From the NCBI GenBank assembly GCA_963844055.1, contig CAWJMN010000002.1:2046001-2110000 (forward strand): 64,000 nucleotides of DNA, read 5' to 3'. Each line of letters begins with the position of its first letter. Position 1 is the stretch's first letter. Under the pieces are notes generated by a model, which saw only the letters and a list, made by a program, of their open reading frames with translations, was not told where the DNA came from and ran no database searches. This document shows, one piece after another, positions 8,752-17,068 of the stretch. The position numbers were made by a program, and so were the translations under genes. Source of the stretch: CAWJMN01 sp963844055. GTDB taxonomy: Bacteria > Planctomycetota > Planctomycetia > Pirellulales > Pirellulaceae.

Positions 8752-9674
8752 GCCGATAGTTTAGCAGGCTCCGTCGGTGGCGCAAAACGCTTTTGAATCC
8801 AGGCTTCGATAGGAAGCAGGTAAAGGGCGGTGAAGAGCAGGTTGAATTGAAAGCCGTAGTTGAACGTGGAAAGCACGCCAACATAAAAGCCGATGGTCCC
8901 CAGGCCGATCCAGGTGCGAAGTCGTGGAAAGAGCGCCAGAATACCGGCCGTCTCCACCACGAGGGTGACGATTTGCAAAAAGGCGGTCAAACGGGTGTCG
9001 GTGAGGATCAGCGTGCGCCCGATCGAGCCGATGCGGCCATCCATGTGGGCCCACAACTGCAGCGAAGTTCCATTGGCCCACTCTAGGCCACTGAACCAGA
9101 TTTTGGAAATGCCCGCTGCCGTATGGAACAGGCCGATGGCGGCAATCTGCGAGAGCGAGACCCAGGCCGGGTAAAGCGGGGTCGTCCAAAACTTTCCTTC
9201 GCGTTTGGCGGCGACGATTTCTTTTCCGAGCAGCGTGTACCAGATTGCTTGGATCACTAGCAGGTTGCCAGCGAGGTGAAAAATGTGCGACGTGTGCCAC
9301 ACGTTTTCGACATGCATCGACCAGAGCCCCAAAAAGCCGATCACGGTGAGCCAGCAGCTCCACGGAACGGCGATGCAAAGGAGCCAGCCGAGCGCACCGA
9401 CCGCCAACATCGTGCGGAACACCCAAAACAGTTCGGCACAGCCCAGCCAGTTCGGCGGCAGCCAGCAAAGGAGGCTGGCGGGAGATTGGCGTGGACCCGT
9501 ATGCACTTCCCACGGAATCACGACAAAGATGAAACAGGTCGCCAGCAAAAGCCACGTTGCCAGTTGGCCAAATTGCGGCGTCGTGCGACGCGACAACAAT
9601 TCGATCCAGTCACCTTGCTGAGAGACCGCTTGTTCTTCTTGTCGAATCACGGATTGGGTAACGTCCGTTGCCAT
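8748..9674 (-). CDS. HTTM-like integral membrane protein
   Basis: A 308-residue multi-pass membrane protein with about seven hydrophobic segments after a soluble N-terminus of roughly 40 residues. The block FHTAAGISKIWFSGLEWANG is close to the HTTM (vitamin K-dependent gamma-carboxylase-like horizontally transferred transmembrane) consensus, in which a histidine and a GxxK motif precede a Trp-x-x-Gly. The biochemical role of bacterial HTTM proteins is mostly unknown. The next upstream gene (9724-10242) and the overlapping downstream SDR lie on the same strand and probably share its transcript. Confidence 0.7.
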   Translation of the reverse strand: MATDVTQSVIRQEEQAVSQQGDWIELLSRRTTPQFGQLATWLLLATCFIFVVIPWEVHTGPRQSPASLLCWLPPNWLGCAELFWVFRTMLAVGALGWLLCIAVPWSCWLTVIGFLGLWSMHVENVWHTSHIFHLAGNLLVIQAIWYTLLGKEIVAAKREGKFWTTPLYPAWVSLSQIAAIGLFHTAAGISKIWFSGLEWANGTSLQLWAHMDGRIGSIGRTLILTDTRLTAFLQIVTLVVETAGILALFPRLRTWIGLGTIGFYVGVLSTFNYGFQFNLLFTALYLLPIEAWIQKRFAPPTEPAKLSA

Positions 9675-9723
9675 GGCGCTTGCGCAGTTTTCAAAGTGAA
9701 TGTAAAAGGGAACGAAGGTGGCG

Positions 9724-10242
9724 TTAGTTAGCAGATGCCTTTAGCGCGGGGTTGGCAATCGTATAACGATGGGTCGTTTGTACGCCCACGGTGCGTGATT
9801 GGCCCTGTTCATTTTCGAGGGGGCCAATCACGATTTGTTCCACGATCACGGCAGGCAGCTTTTCATGAAGCGGGTCTTTGAACCGATCTTGAATGTGCTT
9901 GGTGATCTCTTCTTCGGTAAGGACGGTGCCGAACTTTTCTAGCACCGGCGGCGGGACGATTCCCACGCCATAGCCAACGGGGTTGCCATCGTAGGTGCGA
10001 AAGGTGAGCCAGTCCTTCGAAGAAAGCTCTTGGCCCTCAAGTGAGGTGACACGGTAATCGCAGTACTGCTTCGGCGCGTCACGAAACATTGGCGCCGAAG
10101 TGAAGGGATAGACGTCGCCCCAAACCAGCGGAACGATCGCATGGGCAGCCAAGTAAATGCCGACAAGGCACAAAGCCAGCGTCGTCTGTTGACGAACGCC
10201 GGCCGACCTTGGCGAAAAACTCACTCTCGGATTTGCAGGCAT
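9724..10242 (-). CDS. Membrane-anchored protein associated with the HTTM-like gene
   Basis: A 172-residue protein with one N-terminal transmembrane segment (about residues 20-42) and an extracytoplasmic domain. The block VYPFTSAPMFRDAPKQYCDYRV just after the membrane segment is distinctive, and similar YPFTxxPMF sequences accompany HTTM-type genes in planctomycetes. That association is from memory and was not searched here. It is separated from the HTTM-like gene by 49 bases on the same strand. The protein may form a complex with it. No enzyme motif is visible. Confidence 0.65.
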   Translation of the reverse strand: MPANPRVSFSPRSAGVRQQTTLALCLVGIYLAAHAIVPLVWGDVYPFTSAPMFRDAPKQYCDYRVTSLEGQELSSKDWLTFRTYDGNPVGYGVGIVPPPVLEKFGTVLTEEEITKHIQDRFKDPLHEKLPAVIVEQIVIGPLENEQGQSRTVGVQTTHRYTIANPALKASAN

Positions 10243-10278
10243 TTCAAATCACTTGCAAAAGCAGTTGCGAAACAAAAA

Positions 10279-11448
10279 CTACAGCGCGAGGAACTTCACG
10301 CAGACAGGCATTCCCACGGCGATCTTGTGAGCGGTTGGCGTTAGCTTTCCCGTTTCAGGATCGATGGCAAACACGATGACGCTGTCGCCGTCTTGATTGG
10401 CAACGAGGCACCATTTGCCGGTAGGATCGACATTGAAATTGCGTGGCGTGCGAACTTGTTCCCCTTGATGGCCGGTCGCAGTCAGCTTGCCGGTGGCTTG
10501 ATCGATGGTGAAGCTGGCGATCGTGTTGTTGCCACGGTTGGAGCCGTACAAGAACTTGCCGCTAGGATGGACGACGATCTCGGCCGTGCTGTCGCCGCGA
10601 GCAGGCTTGCCCGATGCGAGCGTTGGCAGTGTTTGGATTTCGGTGAGCGTTCCCTTTTCGGCATCGTAGGTGAAGGCGGTCACGGTGCAGAGCATTTCGT
10701 TAATCACGTAGGCGTACTTGCCGCTGGTGTGAAAGGCAAAGTGCCGTGGGCCACTGCCAGGAGCGACCTTGGCAAACGCAGGCTCCGACGGCGTAAGCTT
10801 GGCGCTCTCGGAATCGAAGCGATAGATCATGATTTTGTCGAGACCCAAGTCAGGCGAGAAGGCGAACTTGTTGGCGGCATCCAAAAAGATCGAGTGGGCA
10901 TGCGGACCTTCTTGGCGTCCCTTATCCACGCTGCTGCCGGTGTGCTGGATGGCGCTGGCGACATCGCCTAGCGAGCCATCAGCTTTCACTTGGACGGAAG
11001 CAACGCTTCCCGATCCATAGTTAGCCACCAAAACGCCTTTGCCATTTTTCGAGCAGATGATGTGGCACGAACCATTGCCGCCACCGCTTTGAGCGTTCAG
11101 AAATTCTAGCTTGCCGCTGGCGGCATCCAGCTTATAAGCGTTGACCGCTTTGCCAACATCGCCACCCCCTTCGCCCACCGCGTACAAATGCTTGCCATCG
11201 GGAGCGACGGCCAGGAACGATGGGTTGCCCACCTTGGCGGCCAGCTGGACATCGCTGAGAGCGCCGGTGGCCGAGTCAAACAGGGCCGTGTAGATCCCTT
11301 CGCTGTCCACTTTTTGCTGTCCCTTGCCGGTGTAGGTTCCGACAAAAATCCGGAACTTGCCCGACTGGGCCAAGGCGGGCTGGACGGCCGCGGCCAATGA
11401 CAAAGCGACAGCGAACCCCACCCCCAGGAAAGTGTTAATTAATTTCAT
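10279..11448 (-). CDS. Secreted lactonase-family beta-propeller protein (6-phosphogluconolactonase-like)
   Basis: A 389-residue protein with a clear signal peptide (cleavage expected after QPALA, residue about 27), then a seven-bladed propeller of the YbhE/Pgl type. It opens with FRIFVGTYTGKG and shows repeated blade motifs such as PSFLAVAPDGKHLYAVGE, GPRHFAFHTSGKYAYVINE and TPRNFNVDPTGKWCLVANQD. Cytoplasmic Pgl hydrolyses 6-phosphogluconolactone. Exported planctomycete paralogues with a signal peptide, like this one, probably act on other lactones, so the name should be read as family only. It is the first gene of the minus-strand run 7426-11448. Confidence 0.82.
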   Translation of the reverse strand: MKLINTFLGVGFAVALSLAAAVQPALAQSGKFRIFVGTYTGKGQQKVDSEGIYTALFDSATGALSDVQLAAKVGNPSFLAVAPDGKHLYAVGEGGGDVGKAVNAYKLDAASGKLEFLNAQSGGGNGSCHIICSKNGKGVLVANYGSGSVASVQVKADGSLGDVASAIQHTGSSVDKGRQEGPHAHSIFLDAANKFAFSPDLGLDKIMIYRFDSESAKLTPSEPAFAKVAPGSGPRHFAFHTSGKYAYVINEMLCTVTAFTYDAEKGTLTEIQTLPTLASGKPARGDSTAEIVVHPSGKFLYGSNRGNNTIASFTIDQATGKLTATGHQGEQVRTPRNFNVDPTGKWCLVANQDGDSVIVFAIDPETGKLTPTAHKIAVGMPVCVKFLAL

Positions 11449-11845
11449 TAGTCTTATTTACCTGTTGATAAAGGGATGTTTAGTAAAGCGACGGCCTTGG
11501 TGGTCATCTCGCCAGCCATCGCCAGACGCGTTCCGCCCCGGTCTTGGCGCTTGTGTCAGGCTTTGGGCTGGGGCATCTCCAACCGCATCGTAGCGGCTGT
11601 GAGAGGCATCTAGTGGTGGGTATGCGGGAAACCCGGTCCGTAATAGTGGATTGCCAGGTCCGATTTTCCTTTAATGGCGTGCCTGCGGCAACCACACCAC
11701 CCAAATTAGGCAAAACATCGTCTTGGCGAGGTCTGGGAGTTTCTGGCAAGGGACGTAGGAAAGGGGGACTAGGAGCGATAACATACAGGGAGTTGCCGAC
11801 GGGGGAATTCCCGCCGATTTGCCTTTGGTACAGAGTTCCGTGACC
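11449..11845. other. Divergent intergenic region
   Basis: About 400 bases between the divergent lactonase and DNA methyltransferase genes. No gene, RNA or known repeat module was recognised. Promoters for both genes presumably lie here, but none is distinct enough to place. Confidence 0.4.
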
Positions 11846-13440
11846 ATGCCTCGAAAAGCCCCTAAAAAAACCGGCAGCAAACCCGCCTCTTCCGTTGCGA
11901 AGGGGGCTGGAAAAAACCCGCTGGCAAAGCAGCCGGCCGCGAAAGCATTGCCGTCCAAGCCTGGGGCCAAAAAAGTGGAAGCTCCCGCCAAGGTAGCCGG
12001 CAAAAAGGAAGCCACGAAAAAGGTGGCAGCCAAGGGGGCGAGCGTATCGGCGGCCGTTAAGCCGGTGGCCAAAAAGGCGACCGCTAAAAAACCGGTGATC
12101 ACCAAGCCCGCGGCCAAGGCGAAGTCCTCGGCAGTAGCGGTTGCCAAAAAATCGGCTCCTGCGGCAGTGAAGGTGGCGGCCAAGGTCGTTACCAAAGAAG
12201 TGGCTAAGCCACTCGCTGCGAAGAAAGAGACGGCCAAGGCGGTTTCGAAAACGAAGAAGGCCAAGGGAGCTGCGGCCAAAGAGACAGCGGCTTTGCCGAT
12301 TGGTGGCTTGCCCCTTTCGACCGCGCTGAATCAAGTGCTGCATGGCGACTGCGTCGCGCAGATGAATCGCTTGCCTGAAGGGGCGGTGGATTTGGTGTTT
12401 GCCGATCCGCCGTTCAACATCGGCTATCAATACGATGTCTATCAAGACAAGCGGAAGCGCGAAGAGTATTTGGACTGGTCGAAGCAATGGATTTCGGGCG
12501 TGCATCGTGCGCTGAAGCCGGACGGAACGTTTTGGCTGGCCATTGGTGATGAGTACGCGGCCGAGCTAAAGATCTTGGCGCAAGAGATTGGCTTTACGTG
12601 CCGTAGCTGGGTCATTTGGTACTACACGTTTGGTGTGAACTGCAAGCAAAAGTTCAGTCGCTCGCATGCGCACCTGTTCCATTTTGTGAAGCATCCTAAA
12701 AAGTTCACGTTCCGCTCGGAAGCGAAAGAGAATCGCATCCCCAGCGCGCGGCAACTGGTTTACAACGACATGCGGAGCAATCCGGATGGTCGTTTGCCGG
12801 ACGATACATGGATTTTGCGTCCGCAAGATTTGCAAGACTGCTTTTCTGCAGAAGAAGATACGTGGTACTTCCCACGGGTTGCGGGAACGTTCAAAGAGCG
12901 GGCGGGCTTTCATGGCTGCCAAATGCCGGAGCAGCTTTTGGGCGCATCATTCGGATGTGTTCGCACAAGGATGAAATTGTGATGGACCCGTTCAGCGGCA
13001 GTGGCACGACGTTGGTCGTTGCCAAAAAGCTGGGGCGGCAGTTCATCGGCTTTGAGCTTTCCGAAGACTATGTGAAGCGTGGCCAAGATCGCCTGACCCA
13101 GGTGGTGGTAGATGAGCCGCTGCATGGGGCGAAAGAACCGCTGATGAGTGCGCCGGCTACGGCGGCCGGAAAGCGCCTGGCAGATCGGCAGAAGAAAAAG
13201 GGGAGCAAGCCCAAGACGGTCGCCGCTGTATCGCCGGAGGCCGTAGCGCCAGTTGCGCCTGCTGCGGTGCTGGCAGAAGAAAGTCGCGGTGGAGAGCTGC
13301 GCGAGAATCCTCTCTTTCCGGGCTTGGTGGATTTGGAACTTCGCCCGCACGCGAAGGAAGAAGCAACGGAGCGTTCTGCTTCGCCCGCAGCTAAAGAAGA
13401 AGATCGCCCGCACGAGCAGTATGCACGCCTGCTGTTTTAG
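11846..13440 (+). CDS. DNA methyltransferase with histone-H1-like Lys/Ala N-terminal tail, apparent frameshift
   Basis: Residues 1 to about 155 are almost only Lys, Ala, Pro, Val and Thr in AKK/PAKK-type repeats, resembling histone H1 tails or chlamydial Hc proteins. From residue 160 a beta-class DNA methyltransferase begins. It has LHGDC, DPPF (near 188, the N4-cytosine/N6-adenine catalytic motif), a target-recognition stretch, then DPFSGSGTT near 380 (SAM binding), and a second Lys/Ala/Pro-rich C-terminus. The frame breaks in the G run at 12940-12942. One extra G would join QMPEQLLG to RIIRMCSHKDEIVMDP and give a 531-residue protein. As written, the first frame stops at 12982 and the second runs to 13440. 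No restriction gene is adjacent, so it would be an orphan methyltransferase. The ATG at 11846 is chosen because the tail starts there, but no strong ribosome-binding site is seen. Confidence 0.85.
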
Positions 13441-13777
13441 TGGAACGCGGAGGGGGCGCGTTGCGGGCCCTGTAGGTCAGGCTTCAGCATGACGAAGGGA
13501 ACCGGGTGGCAGATCGTCATGCGGCGCACCACGCCCTTCGGCTTCGCCCTCAGGGCGTGCCACCCGGCTGAAGTTTGGCGAGGCGCCTGGAAACGGTAAC
13601 CACGAAAAGCACGAAAGGGAAATGCGTATTCTCTTTTGGGGCGCTGGCGGGTTACTCGTGGCCGTCCGCGCCGTTTGGAAAGAAGAAGTCTGTGTGAAAT
13701 GGTGATCGAATATTCGTTTGTTTGTGATACACCTTGGCCAGTTGTTGGATGCTTGGCATGGGAATCGGCATTAACAT
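13441..13777. repeat. Intergenic repeats
   Basis: No gene is seen. The stretch holds a GTAGGTCAGGCTTCAGC palindrome module (13470-13490). It also has a long imperfect inverted repeat built on CCGGGTGGCAG / GCGTGCCACCCGG (13502-13568), and a CCACGAAAAGCACGAAAGG module (13600-13618). All have relatives elsewhere in the window. Confidence 0.65.
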
Positions 13778-14422
13778 ATGAGCGCGTTTGAACCACAAGA
13801 GTTTGTAGAGGCGGCTATTTCTAATCTGACGCGGATTGAGGCCAATCTTCATCTGCTTGGCTATAAATTCGCTAACAGACAAGGGGCCATTAAGCTAATA
13901 CCATCCGGGACAAATTCAGCGCTATTTAAACTAAGAGAAAAGTATCAAGTCGTACCTGAGTTGCTTTTTGCGTGGTATGACCGAATTGACTATATAGACT
14001 TTAGTCAGGAAGTGAGTCAACTATCTGAGCCGTGTGAAGATCCAGTCGCTGGCCTTGGATTGAACTGCACGTTGATATTTGAACCGCTTTCGAAGCTTCA
14101 GGAAAATAGGACTCTGCTCGAAGCGACCGGTTTTAGGAGTATTGAAAATGATGGAAAGGAATTTCTTCCAATCGGAACCTATGCATCAAATTCAATGCCC
14201 AAGGGAATTTGGCTCCCGAACGCTTCGACCGATCCAATAATCTATGATTCCGGAACGGGGCCAGTATCTATGGGCGATGAAATTTCTCGAGCGATTCGGG
14301 CAGGGGGATTCCCGTTCTGGGAGCAAATGTTTTCAAAACGCCGTATCAGTTCGCCGATCCAAAATGTCCCCAGGTACCCAGAAATTCTTGCTACTCTGAT
14401 GGAAGGTGTTGTTGCCATCTAA
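13778..14422 (+). CDS. Hypothetical protein (214 aa), possibly SMI1/KNR4-like
   Basis: A 214-residue soluble protein that is visibly AT-richer than its neighbours. The pattern near residues 45-75 (LREKYQVVPELLFAWYDRIDYIDF) and the later acidic, Trp-containing region (PIGTYASNSMPKGIWLPN...IIYDSGTGPVSMGDEI) recall SMI1/KNR4 (SUKH) domain proteins, many of which are immunity proteins to contact toxins. The match is by eye and weak. No toxin gene is adjacent. Start ATG 13778 has only a poor ribosome-binding site. Confidence 0.5.
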   Translation: MSAFEPQEFVEAAISNLTRIEANLHLLGYKFANRQGAIKLIPSGTNSALFKLREKYQVVPELLFAWYDRIDYIDFSQEVSQLSEPCEDPVAGLGLNCTLIFEPLSKLQENRTLLEATGFRSIENDGKEFLPIGTYASNSMPKGIWLPNASTDPIIYDSGTGPVSMGDEISRAIRAGGFPFWEQMFSKRRISSPIQNVPRYPEILATLMEGVVAI

Positions 14423-14634
14423 TTTATGCCCAATGTCGATGCTCTCGCGCGAAAAGCCCTTGGTTATATAAAAGTCAGGGCAATTGGCCGTAGTCAGTGA
14501 CGTGTGGAATAAGACGCCCGGTTTTTACACAGAGCGTTTTGGCTTTCGACGCTGGTGGGTCATCGCGGCGTGGCTGCTCGAGGTCGCCCTACGTGAGCGG
14601 ATGGAGCGGCACGTCGTGATGGGGCATGGGTAGT

Positions 14635-15033
14635 TTATTGTGTCTCGCGTGCCGTGTGAATTGTCTCTTCCAGAATTCGAACGAGGTCTCCGACAGTTCC
14701 ATCCCAAGAGGTGTACTTGGGAGTGGCATCGAAACCGAGTAACTCTAAAGCATCGGCAAGGATTTCTTTTTCGGGGATGTCGGGGATATGGTCGGTGAGG
14801 ACATCGGTAAGACAAACGTTCGGCAGGTCCATTTGCTCTTTGAGAACTTGATAGATAGCCTGGGCAAATGCTTCAGACGGATTGGCAAGTTCTGCTTGGT
14901 CGCTTTTGCAGCTTGGACCAGGAGTGCGCGCCTTCAATTGTCTACGAAATCGCCGCTCTTTCGAATCAAAGAATTGCCCGATGCTGAGATAGAGTGCTTC
15001 ACACTTTCGAGCAATGGCCCCTAGGATTCTCAT
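14635..15033 (-). CDS. Hypothetical protein (132 aa)
   Basis: A 132-residue protein with a basic N-terminal half (KERRFRRQLKAR) and an acidic helical C-terminal half. Its start is supported by AGGAAGGAGC about 10 bases upstream of ATG 15033. No family is recognised. It lies between an AT-rich hypothetical gene and a repeat cluster, so it may be accessory. A gap of about 210 bases (14423-14634) before it holds nothing recognisable. Confidence 0.5.
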   Translation of the reverse strand: MRILGAIARKCEALYLSIGQFFDSKERRFRRQLKARTPGPSCKSDQAELANPSEAFAQAIYQVLKEQMDLPNVCLTDVLTDHIPDIPEKEILADALELLGFDATPKYTSWDGTVGDLVRILEETIHTARETQ

Positions 15034-15312
15034 TGCCGTACCGCTCCTTCCTAGTCGTTATGACGAAGAATTATAACGCTATTCGTTCGGTAATAACGCA
15101 CGGATTCAAAGCACTAGATGCCGCGTCTACTTGGGGGAGTGGTTTGAGGGACGGGCTCTGGCGTCGTCAGGCCTGACGGCACTGACCTACGCGAGCAGAT
15201 GCAGAGGCACGGGGGGATGGCCGTCGCTGACGCTTCCGGCTCTGAAAATGCATGACATTTAAATGCAGTTGCGGCATTACAAAAGGCACGGGGCGCGGCA
15301 AGAGGTTGGCGT
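15034..15312. repeat. Intergenic repeats
   Basis: No gene is seen. It contains a GTCAGGCCTGACGGC palindrome (15164-15178) followed by GACCTAC, and a copy of the module GGCCGTCGCTGACGCTTCC within 15211-15248. The same order of modules occurs at 3449-3510. Confidence 0.7.
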
Positions 15313-15612
15313 TTATTTGGGGGAGTTGTCTTTTTGGGAGTCGAGCTTGGCTTCTGCTTCGGCTTTGCGACGGAGGCGGATGCTGCGCTGCCACAGCATG
15401 AGGCCCCAAAAGAGCAAGAAGCTGGCGGAGCAAGAAAAGATGATGAGCGCTTTGAGAAGCGGCTTGTTACCGCGACTTAGTGCGCCGCTGGTGGTGAAAT
15501 TGGCTCCCCAGCCGCCACCAATCGCCAGGTAAAGCCCCCACAGCGCGAGCGCACCAAAGATTCCCAGAATCAGCTGGTTGCGAAATTTCGATTCCGAAGT
15601 GGAGAGACTCAT
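15313..15612 (-). CDS. Small membrane protein (99 aa)
   Basis: A 99-residue protein with two transmembrane segments (about residues 14-34 and 54-76) and a charged C-terminal tail (RSIRLRRKAEAEAKLDSQKD). ATG 15612 is preferred over the upstream candidate at 15660, because the residues from MSLSTSESKFRNQ look like a natural soluble N-terminus. Planctomycete genomes carry many such small paired-helix proteins of unknown function. It lies 112 bases downstream of the radical SAM gene stop, and whether the two are co-transcribed is unclear. Confidence 0.5.
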   Translation of the reverse strand: MSLSTSESKFRNQLILGIFGALALWGLYLAIGGGWGANFTTSGALSRGNKPLLKALIIFSCSASFLLFWGLMLWQRSIRLRRKAEAEAKLDSQKDNSPK

Positions 15613-15724
15613 ATTTGACCAGCCGACCATCCAAAGGATCACAACAAAACGTTCAAGCACTTGTATTTTAGCGGAACGGCAAGACTTGCGGACAAAGGGG
15701 GCCAGGGACCATCCCCCGCGAGCA

Positions 15725-16594
15725 TTAGCTGGTCATGCCGTAAAACGGGAGGGCGGGAATGCCGGTGCGCGTGGTGACAAGGTTGGCAATCGCGTCGACT
15801 TCGCTGTCGGGAAGGGGTGTGACAAAACTTTCGGCCGGCCGACGGGCGACGGTGTAAACCTGGACGAGCTTGATCTTGCCACCGCCGGCGAGGATCTCGC
15901 TCAGTCGGTCGCAGAAAGCAGAAAGCTCTTCTGTAGATGGTGCTTGGCCGTTTACCTTCATGAAGAGGGACTGAATCACCAGGGGGCGAACGCGAGCGGC
16001 CAAAAGCAGGTTATCGAGAATCTGCTGGAACGGGATCGAGGTGCGGTCGATCAGGCGGAAGTAGTCAGGCGTGCCGGCTTCGAGCTTGGCCCAGATTTCT
16101 CCCTGGTTGGCATCCAAAATCGCGAGCCCCTTCTGAACATGGGGGCGATGGAACATGCTGGCGTTTGTGATCAGCACCATTTTGCAGTCGCTGGCACCAG
16201 CCGAGCGTTTTACTTCGGCGCCGGCGGCGATGATCTCGTCAAAGTTCTTGTAGGTGGTGGGCTCGCCATCGCCGGAGAAAGCGATGTCGTTTAAGCGGCG
16301 CAGGTGTGGGGGGACGGCCGAAAACTTTTCGGTGGTGAACAGTTCGCCAGAGAGGACCATGTGCAGGAAATGCGAAAGCTCTTCGAGGAGCTGCGGCATT
16401 TCGACGAAGGTGACTTCGCTGCGTGAGGTGCGATCGACCTGGCAATAGATGCAATCGAAGTTGCAGACCTTGTCGGGATTGAGATTCACCCCGAGAGAGA
16501 TACCTCCGCTGCGCCGGCTGAGGACGGGGTAGACAAACTTGCTGGCCAGAAAGCGTCGCTCATGCTGAGCGTGTAAAGCAGAACGCTCGTTCAT
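15725..16594 (-). CDS. Radical SAM protein
   Basis: A 289-residue radical SAM enzyme with the [4Fe-4S]-binding motif CNFDCIYC at residues about 43-50 and an FSGDGEPT block around 108-115, which replaces the usual GGE SAM-binding motif. The core barrel features follow (VLITNASM, WAKLEAGT, RPLVIQSLFMKVNG). This pattern fits a group of stand-alone radical SAM proteins related to the wybutosine/MoaA-like branch. The substrate is unknown. The start ATG 16594 has GAGGAAG upstream. It stands alone on the minus strand. Confidence 0.8.
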   Translation of the reverse strand: MNERSALHAQHERRFLASKFVYPVLSRRSGGISLGVNLNPDKVCNFDCIYCQVDRTSRSEVTFVEMPQLLEELSHFLHMVLSGELFTTEKFSAVPPHLRRLNDIAFSGDGEPTTYKNFDEIIAAGAEVKRSAGASDCKMVLITNASMFHRPHVQKGLAILDANQGEIWAKLEAGTPDYFRLIDRTSIPFQQILDNLLLAARVRPLVIQSLFMKVNGQAPSTEELSAFCDRLSEILAGGGKIKLVQVYTVARRPAESFVTPLPDSEVDAIANLVTTRTGIPALPFYGMTS

Positions 16595-16687
16595 GGCGGC
16601 TTCCTCAAGAAGAGAAGATGCCTGGCAAGATCGCGCAGGGCATCTGGCAAACGGCGCTTTGCAAAGGCGCTGGTTCGAAAGGCTGGT

Positions 16688-16954
16688 TTACAGCTTCGAA
16701 AGATCCGAGAACTCATCGAGGGTGACGGTGGTGAGTTCGCCACTGTCCCGCTTGAGGACGATCATGTCACTAAAGACCTTGTCGTCGTTGTTGCGGCGGA
16801 AGTGCAAAGCATGGCGGCGACGTTCGGTGCGAACGACGGTGCCGATGGTGGAAGTATGCCACTTGCGAAAGCCGACCTTTACCTCGTGATCGACCCGGAC
16901 GCGGTCTCCCGGGGTCAGTGAGGCAAACACTTCGAGCGATTGTGGATATGGCAT
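16688..16954 (-). CDS. Small hypothetical protein (88 aa), beta-rich
   Basis: An 88-residue protein beginning at ATG 16954 behind a strong GGGAGGGATCG ribosome-binding site. The longer frame to 17056 lacks one. The sequence (TPGDRVRVDHEVKVGFRKWHTSTIGTVV, then RHALHFRRNNDDKVFSDMIVLKRDSGELTTVTLDEFS) suggests a small SH3-like beta-barrel with basic residues. I recognise it only as a conserved type of small planctomycete protein, with no known function. It sits just downstream of ilvC on the same strand, after a hairpin. Confidence 0.6.
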   Translation of the reverse strand: MPYPQSLEVFASLTPGDRVRVDHEVKVGFRKWHTSTIGTVVRTERRRHALHFRRNNDDKVFSDMIVLKRDSGELTTVTLDEFSDLSKL

Positions 16955-17013
16955 CGATCCCTCCCAAGCCAGACAAAAAACGCTACAGGAATTCACAACA
17001 TGCAAACCCAAGG

Positions 17014-17054
17014 GCTGTCTGCCGCCGAGCGATAGGGCTCTGGCGGCAAACAGC
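17014..17054 (-). terminator. Hairpin downstream of ilvC
   Basis: The arms CTGTCTGCCGCC (17015-17026) and GGCGGCAAACAG (17042-17053) pair into a stem with two mismatched positions. It lies 15 bases after the ilvC stop. The U-tract that would follow on the minus strand is weak, so this is either an imperfect terminator or an mRNA-stabilising hairpin before the 88-residue gene. Confidence 0.4.
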
Positions 17055-17068
17055 ATCCAGGGAATCGA

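Noticed and set aside
12357..12982. The first frame of the DNA methyltransferase as a complete, separate short protein
   Set aside because: It stops just after the QMPEQLLG motif and lacks the DPFSGSGTT SAM site, which is present in the next frame; a frameshift explains both.
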